Shown here: positions 52,856-61,186 of the stretch, piece by piece
Layout of the letters: every line of letters starts with the position of its first letter
How positions within the stretch are numbered: the stretch's first letter is position 1
NCBI GenBank assembly: GCA_021927905.1
Contig: BLLK01000062.1
Location: 2,170,001 to 2,234,000, forward strand
Origin: Chaetoceros tenuissimus
Taxonomy: Eukaryota > Bacillariophyta > Thalassiosirophyceae > Chaetocerotales > Chaetocerotaceae
Direction of reading: 5' to 3'
Length of the DNA stretch: 64,000 bases
The notes under the pieces: generated by a model
What the model was told of the DNA's origin: nothing
The model's database searches: none
What the model saw: the letters and a program-made list of their open reading frames with translations, nothing else
Made by a program: the position numbers and the translations under genes

Positions 52856-52928
52856 TGCATGCTCGACATGACCTCAGCTGTGTGCAGCTATTCCTTGTGA
52901 TCCAATGGCCAAGCCTTTGGAGATCCTC

Positions 52929-53151
52929 TTAAAAACATTCGGCTGAAACTACTAGAGTTCCAACTTGCAACCTTCAAGAGAATGAGAGTAACTAGAAAGA
53001 TCTTTTGCTCTCTCTTTCTTCGTCTCTCTCAATCTCTCTCGTTTGAGTCTTGTACGCGCTATTTATCAGAGGAAGTCATTGATGTGAGTGATCGCTCCCG
53101 CTCCCTTCTCTTCCCTTTCTCTTCTCCGAGCTTTCCCGTAGATACACCACA
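52929..53151 (+). repeat. Right end B, copy 2 (223 bp)
   Basis: Second identical copy of B, ending in ACA. It lies 157 bp upstream of the TEX10/Ipi1 start codon and so may now form part of its promoter or 5' UTR. Confidence 0.97.
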
Positions 53152-53307
53152 GTCTCTTTTCAAAGACACACACTCAACCACTCATTTTTGCAGAGAACAT
53201 CATGTTTTTTTCATCCAATGTTTCTATTTGATGTTTCAGTGTTGTAATTGAAATTACTTGCAAAAACATACCACTTACAGTTTACTGATTATCCAAGATA
53301 TCAAAAT

Positions 53308-56300
53308 ATGAAAAGAAGTAGTAATGCCAAGAAGAATCAGGGGGACTTCAAACGGTTAAAAGCAAAAGTTGGTAAAAGAGCTCCCAAAAAGCTCAATGAA
53401 ACAGAGACGAAATTCAAAACAGCAACTGTACAGGTACAAACACAAAGTATTTCTAATGAAGATATCGCAAAAGAAACACAAAATGGTTCGCTTATATCTT
53501 CAAGAGGAAAGCATATTACACAATTAATTTCTCAAATGAATCATCATGCGGCAAAGGCTAGGGCCTCGGCTGTTCAAGGGTTGAAAGATGTCATCATTTC
53601 TTCTCCTGCTGCTGCTATACCGTTTCATCTTTCGTTGCTTGTACCATCTCTAGCAAAAGGCATCGTAGATGAAGATTTTTCAGTACGAAAATTAGCTATC
53701 TCAACATTCTTTGAACACATGGCTCCAAAACTTGAACTTTGCAATATGAGTGTTAGTATGAAGCCTTTTCTTCAGCTTGTATTGGCGTATATTGGGTCAG
53801 CATTACATAGTCTTGATCAAGATATTAGATACAGCGGATGCAAAGCTTTGGAAATGTTGTGTCAGTCGTATGAAGCAATCTTTCTTCAGAAAGGTTCAGA
53901 GGAAGAAATTGCAAAGCTTAGAACAACAATTTTGGCATTTGTTAATCTGTTTGACGATGTTAGTGGTGGTCTAGCTTCCATGTCCCGTCGAGGAGTTGGG
54001 ACGTTGGAAGCGGCTAAAGAGAGTACGGATTCTGCAAAAAACAAACAGAAGCAGAAGAAGAGTGCAAGAGCAATAACAGTGTTAAAATCATTTCTTGTGG
54101 TGACCAAGATTACAATAACGTTTGAAGGTGGAGACAATCTTCTCGACGACAATATTCAAAGTACATCCAACTTCCAATCATCTCTCTCAAAAGAGGATTT
54201 GAATTATATATCTAAGGGGATATCAAATTCATTGGTGTGGAAGAAGAGTCTCGCCCGGCATGTCCCAAAGGCATCAACTCTACATGGTTTATCAATACGA
54301 CAATCGATATCATCAAGCAATGAATCAACAAGATCTACGAAACTGAGCGTTGATAGTATCCTCCATTTATTTACAAAACTTCGAGATCGCCTTGTTGAAG
54401 TTTCACAACGAAGTCAATCAAGATATTTTTCTCCTAGTGATGCTAGCGAGTGCCATCTTATTGTAACTTGTATTCGTTATTTATGGAAGGGCTTTAGCCT
54501 TGTTGATGTATCTCCAGAAATTCCAAAGAAGAGTTCAAATCACAAGAAGTTGCAGATATTAGCAGCAAATACATTGTCGTTATTGATGGAAATATTTCCG
54601 GTGAGCGATGTCAGCGGTAATGCTGAAAATGTACAGATCTATGATTCTCTGAATGCATCTTTATGTATGGTATTTAGCGAGCTGGGATGTTGTCTCGATA
54701 ACTACGGAGAAGATTTAGATGACGAGAGAAAATGGGTACAGACGATATTTTCTTATGTAGTCCCCCATATGGATATTGATCTTGGTGAAAACTCGAAGAG
54801 TTTTTCATTAACTGCATCCAATACAAGAAACACTCTTCTGAATGTGATTGGGAAATTACTTCTTGGAAGTGGTTCTCTGGTAAGCAAGTCAAACCTTGAT
54901 GAAACAAAGAAAATTGAACTAGTCACAACAGTTGGCGAAATCTACTTTAGTCCAAAGAATTTTCATCGAAATATATGCAAGAGTGATGAGGGAAGAAAAG
55001 CTGTTGGTCTGTTAGTTTCTCTTATTAATTGCACTGATGACAATGACGACTCCGAGTTAAAAATGAAACTTTTAGACATGCTTTCATTCCTACCACGCTA
55101 TCTGCTTGCTTGGAGAGGCAAATTCCCAAAAGATACAGCAGTATCATTGGCATCTCTATTATCCATATGTCGGAAGTGCGGTGATAATCCATGCTCCGAG
55201 AAAAGTGACAGTAGCCTGTTCAAATTCTGCGATAATCTACGATCGTCTTTGGAGCCACTGTTTGAATCTTCGAAAACAAATAAAGTTATGAAAGTTAAGC
55301 TTTCTGTCTTTGAGGAGGTATCCTATGTTTCACAAAAGTTACTTTTGAGTTTGATTGGGTTACTCAAGAATCCATCAGAAGATCTTCTTGATTTCTTGGC
55401 CCATATTTGTTCAAGAAAAGCTACCCCCACAACAAAAATTGCTGGAATTGAAGATATTCCTGTTATCAGCGAAGATATGATAGACACTATCATCGGAACT
55501 ATTCACTCAATCAATCGAACAATTCCATTACATCAATATCTAACATTTTTGATTGATTCATCTGGGATAAATGATGCTACTTTTCAGAATAAATTGGAAA
55601 TGAACGCAGAAGATTCAAACCAATCAAGTTATGAATCGCTATTTATTCATGATAAATCAATAGCGAGACTCTGCCGATACTTGGTTCTCACCGGTAGCAA
55701 GAAAGCTCTTACAATGATCACCCCTATATTGTCGATGTGGATTACTCCACAAAAGGAAGATAATCTCAGCTTTCGTTTACTAAAGACGAGAGCCGCCCTT
55801 GCAATAATATCTTGCTTCTCGATCCAATTCAAAGTGAAACATCTACAGGATTTATTGCCAAACCAAGATTTTGTCGTGGATATCATTGAAGCATTGTATC
55901 TAACAATGTTCTATTCGCCCAGAGGAGTAGTCGATGATAGGAACTCAAGAGAAATCCAAACTCGAATGATGTCAACTTCATTGGTAAGATCTTTTCTTTC
56001 AACCCCACTGATATTTTATGTTTTATTCACTAAACATTTTCGTTGCACTGCATTAGGTTTTACTTCAAGCTCATCCTGAAGTTGCTACTGACGTCATGAA
56101 CAAATTAACTGCAATAGTCTCATCAAGCGATGACAGCAATACATTGGACGATAAGTTACACGTAATTCATATCATGATTTTCCAACTGATTTTCCTCACA
56201 AAATCAAAAGAATTCACGTATTCTATTAGATCAAATGAACGCAACATGAAACATTTGCAACTAAAATCCAACGAAATTGTTGAAGCTACAGAAAATTCCT

Positions 56301-56365
56301 CGTCATTACGGACATCTGCAGGAATGCTCGCTGTTCAAGTCAAAGTTTTGCTTGGATTTGATTGA
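53308..56365 (+). CDS. TEX10: Ipi1/TEX10-type pre-rRNA processing factor
   Basis: Two exons, 53308-55983 and 56057-56365, join in phase 0 to give 994 residues. The start is the first ATG; the frame upstream begins at TTG. The N-terminus (GDFKRLKAKVGKRAPKKLNETETKFKTATVQV) is the TEX10/Ipi1 signature seen in human (DFQKVKLKVGKKKP…NATPTNFKTKTI). HEAT-like helices follow (LISQMNHHAAKARASAVQGLKDVI, LVPSLAKGIVDEDFSVRKLAI). The rest is helical and less conserved. Ipi1/TEX10 with Rix1/PELP1 and Ipi3/WDR18 forms the Rix1 complex, which acts in ITS2 processing and 60S maturation. The repeat element ends only 157 bp before the ATG. Confidence 0.83.
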
Positions 56366-56632
56366 GGTACATAACACATCTGTAAAATTGTTCTAGCAAA
56401 TGAATAGTAATTTAAATTTATTCATTTCATACAAATTCTAAAATTTTTGAAATATCAAAATATCATGGTTTCGGAGTGTAGTACTAATCTATCGGATAAA
56501 CTCCAAAACAGAAGCCCTGGCATGCGGTAATACTATCGGTGGTCGGCCGAGCTAAATTTATTTCAATGGAACAAGGTTCTTGGACTCATATTCTCTGAAT
56601 ATTTATCATCAAGATTCCAAAGATTCTCTCTT
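56366..56632. other. intergenic, convergent genes
   Basis: 267 bp, no gene seen. Confidence 0.5.
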
Positions 56633-56956
56633 TTAATAAGCTGAGACTTCAGACACATGTGTTTTGCCACTCGTTTCTAAACTATCGGCTTTTTGCTTCT
56701 CAGCTTCAACTTGTTGTAGAGCAGCAAGTACATGGTTTTGCCTAGGACGGTAGAAACTGCCATCTTTCTGCAAAGCAGCACCCTTAGCACTTGATCTCCT
56801 CATCATAACATGTCTACTATCGCTCAGATTTGCGAGGGAAGAGCCTTGCCTTCCAAAGCTAGGTCTACTTCTAACGACTGGTGCTTCCGGTTGAACAACG
56901 GCATCGCTTTTATTGTCAATTGATTTATCATCTTGGACTGAAATACAGGAACCCAT
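56633..56956 (-). CDS. Small lipid-anchored-type protein, unknown function
   Basis: 107 residues from ATG 56956. The N-terminus is MGSCISVQ, a classical N-myristoylation site (Gly2, Ser5-type position) with an adjacent Cys suited to palmitoylation, so the protein is probably attached to a membrane. The rest is Ser/Arg/Gln rich, with a basic RRSSAKG site and a helical C-terminus (HVLAALQQVEAEKQKADSLE). No domain was recognised. The frame extends upstream to a further Met (MKHIVF), but that start would lose the lipid signal and is less likely. Confidence 0.6.
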   Translation of the reverse strand: MGSCISVQDDKSIDNKSDAVVQPEAPVVRSRPSFGRQGSSLANLSDSRHVMMRRSSAKGAALQKDGSFYRPRQNHVLAALQQVEAEKQKADSLETSGKTHVSEVSAY

Positions 56957-57407
56957 TGTAATGTTTATTCTGTAACAAATAGGGAATGAAGTTTGATTGT
57001 ATAATATGAGTACGTAGTAGGCCTCGTTACCACTCTGTGTAAAAACTATGTGTTTCATGTTCTCTTTTCTCCTTTCCCTTCCTCCATTGGTTTGCTGCGA
57101 ATGTTGGTGACACTTACCTTTGGTGACACTACTGTTCCACTACGACATGATGACAGCAGGCAGCAGGCAGAAGGCAGCAGAACCTGTAAACCTTCACACA
57201 TGACCTTCCTTCCCTACTACCTCTTGGGATTTTCGGTGTATGACGTGTGGATGACGTTGTCAAAAATGAAATTGCAAAATATACCACGCCCCCTTGCTAG
57301 TTAAAGTCGTACTTAATAACAAATAAAAAGCCAAAAACATGTCCTTGGTGATACTGTCATTGTTGAAATGCTTCTGAGAACTCCAAAGAATGATTACGTA
57401 TTGTTGA
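56957..57407. other. intergenic
   Basis: About 450 bp with no supported gene. A CAGCAGGCAGCAGGCAG microrepeat lies near 57152-57180. The left copy of the hAT target duplication (ATTGTTGA) ends it at 57400-57407. Confidence 0.5.
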
Positions 57408-57979
57408 CAGAGGTGGGACCAATAATATTGCAAACGATTGCAATAATTTCAGGTCTGTACCTGTAGGTATTGGAAATCCGGCTAATAAATTATTGCATAT
57501 TGTTATTGCTACCAAATGATTTTGCAATAATTATTGCAATAATTCAGTATTGCAATAATATTGCACAATAGAAATATTGCTAAAAAAATATTGCATACCT
57601 AATCAATATGACTCGATTTCAGTACAACGAAGCAAAATATGATTCACTTTCAATGCGACGTAAGCAAAACACTCAGATATGACTCAGAATGCACTTTGAA
57701 GAAGCGTAAGTGGGTAGAAAAGGTACAGAATGTTGTCTTTTCCTTCATCTTTGAGCATTCGTTTGACAGACAAAGTCAAGATAATTTAGTAGAAGAGTAT
57801 TTCTGCAATGTCATTGTGTATTGCCATTGTTCTCAAGATTATTGTTATTGCAATATTTTCGTCGTGGTCTCAACAATAATTATTGCAATACTTGCAATAA
57901 TATTATTGCATATTGGTATTGCAACAATACCAATATATTGCTACAATAAAAAAATGCAATAGTATTGGTCCCACCTCTG
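57408..57979. mobile_element. Non-autonomous hAT-type transposon (MITE-like), 572 bp
   Basis: The two ends are inverted repeats beginning CAGAGGTGGGACCAATA. They agree over 25 bp with one mismatch. The element is flanked by a perfect 8-bp direct repeat ATTGTTGA (57400-57407 and 57980-57987), the target-duplication length of hAT elements, whose ends commonly begin CAGNG. The interior is packed with ATTGCAATAAT-type short repeats in both orientations. No transposase is encoded; the 107-codon frame inside has no domain. Intact duplications and near-perfect ends suggest a fairly recent insertion, moved by a transposase encoded elsewhere. Confidence 0.93.
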
Positions 57980-58088
57980 ATTGTTGATGATTAAATAGAC
58001 AGATAATTGATTGCATTCGTCAATGCATTCAAAGTTTGCTAATTGAAAGTGTATCTATTACAGAGCTACGAGTATGTATTGCAATAAA

Positions 58089-59136
58089 TTAGCTTTTATT
58101 AGACTCAGTTTCTTCATTGAAATGAATATCTCCATCCACTCCCCAATCGATTGGAGCCATATTCATTTTTACAAGTGCTTCGTTTGCCTTGGTGAAACAT
58201 TTACTTCCAATAAAAGGTGCATTTGTTTTAGTCGCGCCTAAAGGTGACGGATGAGAGGAACAAAATACTTTGGTTGGTACTTTTGACTTTCCAGTAGCAA
58301 ATCCACTGGTATGTCGATTAATGATTGATTCTGCCTTTTTCGATGCAGGCTTTCCCCACAGTAAAAATACCAACCCACCAGCATCTTCTGACCTTCTTGT
58401 ATATAGACAACGAATGATTTCATCTGTGAATTCTTCCCATCCTTTACCTTTGTGTGAGAAAGCTTCGCCTTTTCTAACAGTCAATACAGAATTAAGCATC
58501 AATACTCCTTGTTTCGCCCAGCGTTCAAGAAATCCATGAGTTGGCATAGAATTCAACCCACAGTCATTATTCAGAAGCTCCTTGTATATATTTCTTAATG
58601 ATGGAGGAATCTTGATCCCTTTCTTTACAGAAAATGCTAGACCATGACCTTGTCCTGGTCCATGGTACCTATACAGTCAGCATTGTTCAGTCATGTTATA
58701 CTGGAGAAAACAATTATATGTCTATGAATTGTGATGCAAATACTCACGGATCTTGCCCAACAATAACAACCTTGACTTTGTCTAGAGGGACCAAATTCAG
58801 AGCAGTGAATGTATCCACTGGTGGTGGGTACACAGTTTTGTTTGCTCGTTCCTTTTTCACAAATGCTGCAAGATTTGCAAATGATGGCTTTGAGATATGT
58901 TGCTGTAAAGCTTCTTTCCAGCAGGAATTGGTAAGGGTTGACATAAGTTCTTCTACATCTGGAGAAAGCGGTTTACTTTTGCTTGAAGAAGCTAAACTAT
59001 TCTTTTGCCTCTTGGACGATTCAACTTTGGCATTTCCATTTGTTGTTACTTCATCTTTTCTATTCTCACTTTTCTCGTCATTACTGCTTTCTTCAGCCGT
59101 TTTGCGTTTTTTGGGAGCGAAGAAGGAGGTGATCAT
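58089..59136 (-). CDS. UNG: Uracil-DNA glycosylase, family 1
   Basis: Two exons, 59136-58748 and 58668-58089, join inside a Pro codon to give 322 residues. The intron falls in the middle of the catalytic motif GQDP|YH (residues 127-132). Only the spliced form restores the water-activating Asp motif followed by GPGQGHGLAFSV. Other motifs are LLNSVLTVRKGE, VFLLWGKPA (near the uracil-binding Asn/Leu strand) and HPSPLGA near 269 for the DNA-intercalating loop, where most members have HPSPLSA. The N-terminus MITSFFAPKKRK resembles a PCNA-interacting motif plus a nuclear signal, as in human UNG2. It removes uracil from DNA in base-excision repair. The frame extends upstream only to a GTG, so the ATG was used. 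Confidence 0.97.
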
Positions 59137-59537
59137 GTTTCTCTTATTATGTATTCTTCGAAGTAAAGATAGGTGTGGAGCTACTGGGAGACAAACAAGT
59201 AAAGATTCATCGGCTAAATGAAGATTGCACAACAAGTGCAATATCACAAACAACACGCTCAGTCAGCAGAACAAAAAAGGAAAAAGTGGCGGGCTAAACT
59301 AATCTAGCCTTACCTATCAACGGAGATTTCAAAAATTGCTAAAATAGTTGTAGTACATACAACTTCCTTTTTTTGTTCTATTACTAGCATTCCAACTTCC
59401 TTTTTGTTCTAGCGTATTATCAAGATAATTTACGAATAGAAACATAAAACTAATAGGAAGTAAAGAGTCTACATTACTCATTTCCTCTAACTTCATGACC
59501 ATAGTTTTCACAAAAATAGGAAGAAGAAGTAAATAAT
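59137..59537. other. intergenic, divergent promoter region
   Basis: About 400 bp between two divergent starts. A short imperfect repeat of AACTTCCTTTTTTTGTTCTA-type sequence occurs twice near 59360-59410. No gene was seen. Confidence 0.5.
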
Positions 59538-61147
59538 ATGAGCTTGGAACGAAAGGTTCGGAGACTTGAAAGATGCTTAGTGTAAGTTATCGAGTAAATC
59601 TCCTTGTTGCATTTTACTTGTGTAGTGACACTGATTCTAACTGTTCCGCACCTCTATCAGCGTTCAATGTTTCACATTTTCAATACTAATTGTATCGTTG
59701 TGTTTCATGTTTTATGCTTCGTTCACCTCACTTAGGAAAGATCTATCCTCTCGGATGAAAACTGTTGAATTACTCCATGAGAAATTTGATTTGGAATTAA
59801 ATGAAACAATCACAAACTTAAATACTACTGTTGGTACGGTGCAAGAGGTAGTTGAACAAACAGCTGATGATGTTCATAGTCAAAATTCACTCATCGCATA
59901 TCAAACTGCGGGAACATTTACTGTCCTTGGATGCATGATCTCTTGCTATCACATGAGCTCACATTTACGGCATCTCCATCAACCTGAAATACAAAGAAAA
60001 GTTATTTCAATTCTTTGGTTTCCTCCTATCTACTCTGTATGTTCCTTCTTCGCACTTTTGATGCCCAGTATAAGTGGATATTTTTTCTTAATCACAGAGC
60101 TTTACGAAGCATTCAGTATCTACAACTTTTTAAGCTTTCTTATCAACCTACTTGGCAAAGGTGATCGAAATGCTGCTATCGACCAATTAGCGAAACATGC
60201 TGATCATATGCACCCTCCTATGCATTTCAATCCATGGCAACAACCAAGAACATATGCTACATCAAGACTGAAAGCAGAAGCAGTTCTAGATCAATGTCAG
60301 GTGAGTGACCTCTAATTGAAATTGTCTTCATGAAAATGCAGCATTGTCAGTATTAAATTCCTCAATCTTCACTCTACAGTTCTTTTCAATGCAATTTGTT
60401 TTCGTGCGACCTGTTACTTCCATTATCATGGCGATTTCAGATTCCTTCCACGAAAGTAGATGGGATTTTCAGTACCCGCAAGTTTATGCAAACATAATAA
60501 TGAATATTTCGATTTTCTTCGCATTCAATGGATTACTAACATTTTATCATGCCGTGAAGGATGATCTGAAATGGTGTAATCCATTTTCCAAGTTTTTATC
60601 AATAAAAATGGTTGTATTTGTGACATTTTGGTGGCAAGGCATAGCTGTAAGTTTCATTGTGCATTCCATCTATCTTCATAACGATGACGAAAACGTTAGC
60701 AAAGATTCTACGGATTGGGCAAAAAAAGCCCAAAGTTTCTTGATCTGTTTGGAAATGTTCATTTTTGCTATTGTGCATGTGAGTGTTTTTCCTGCTGAAG
60801 AGTGGAGACCTGGCTATAAGGAAGAAGAAATGAAGAGAAATAAAACTACATTGACAGAAAGCATGGCCTTGAAAGATTTTGTATCCGATGTCAAAACTGT
60901 GATTAGATCTCAGAAGAAACGAAAAGCAAAATATCACAAGGTAGAACGGAGTCCGTCTCCTGAAAAGAAGCTTGCTAGTAGTGGTTATGATGCTCACTTT
61001 GAAATTGGTTCTCTTGATGATGAAGAAGAAAATGAAGACGATCCAGATTGGAGCCAAAAATGGACAAGAATAGAAGAGTTTATTGAACAGATAGGCTCAG
61101 GAGATAGCGACGAGGAAAGGTCTGTATCTGGAAGTCAAATAGTTTAA
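59538..61147 (+). CDS. TMEM184 / DUF300-family membrane protein
   Basis: Three exons, 59538-59581, 59736-60300 and 60380-61147, give 458 residues. The first exon of 44 bp encodes MSLERKVRRLERCL, and its last codon is split. Seven hydrophobic helices run from about residue 70 to 335. Family markers include LHQPEIQRKVISILWFPPIYSV, ELYEAFSIYNFLSFLINLLG, QFVFVRPVTSIIMAI, IIMNISIFFAFNGLLTFYHAVKDDL, SIKMVVFVTFWWQGIAVSFI and FLICLEMFIFAIVHVSVFP. These match the TMEM184/LAZ1/OST-alpha (solute_trans_a) family, one branch of which carries organic solutes such as steroids. The C-terminal 120 residues are polar and acidic. The transported substrate cannot be inferred. Confidence 0.85.
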
Positions 61148-61186
61148 ATTTCTTTTACATTAGACTAGTTGATGCATTTTTAAAAA

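Larger units (their letters stand above)
47411..52928. repeat. Long middle of the element: non-coding, decayed tandem repeats
   Basis: 5.5 kb with no supported gene. The plus strand is rich in T and G and poor in A runs, so the strands are strongly asymmetric. From about 50.3 kb onward, tandem families follow one another: units of about 104 bp (50340-50650), about 155 bp (51020-51430), 50-65-bp units around CTGCGGCTAAGGACTG (51550-52210), 39-bp units (52211-52325) and 115-bp units (52511-52855). The left part (47.4-50.1 kb) has no obvious repeat and no open frame of note. Confidence 0.8.
46376..53151. mobile_element. Unclassified tandem repeat element, two head-to-tail copies, 6.8 kb
   Basis: Structure, left to right: ACA, left end A (375 bp), 65-bp spacer, right end B, ACA, a second identical A, a 5.5-kb middle, a second identical B, ACA. 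So two units share the same ends: a short one (46379-47035) and a long one (47039-53148). A and B are 100% identical between copies, which implies a recent origin. No terminal inverted repeats, no target duplication longer than ACA, and no open frame with a recognisable domain were found. The longest frames are about 110 codons and unsupported. A perfect AT palindrome (AATTATA-T-TATAATT, 46378-46392) marks the left end, and GGCTTCG-C-CGAAGCC forms another at 46443-46457. I see no reverse transcriptase, integrase, transposase or helicase. The class is unknown; rolling-circle or circle-integration origins are possible. Confidence 0.8.

Noticed and set aside
46376-53151. LTR retrotransposon or large non-autonomous LTR derivative
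   Set aside because: The repeats are not arranged as one repeat at each end of a single middle, there are no TG...CA ends, and I saw no tRNA primer-binding site, polypurine tract or coding remnants. I cannot exclude it but the evidence does not favour it.
57639-57962. 107-codon frame inside the hAT-type element
   Set aside because: Built mainly of ATTGCAAT repeats translated by chance; no BED zinc finger or hAT dimerisation motif.
58634-59221. 195-codon plus-strand frame opposite uracil-DNA glycosylase
   Set aside because: It is the antisense shadow of the UNG exons and intron; no domain of its own.
60599-61057. 152-codon minus-strand frame opposite the TMEM184-type gene
   Set aside because: Antisense shadow rich in Phe/Ile from the complementary strand; the plus strand carries the family motifs.
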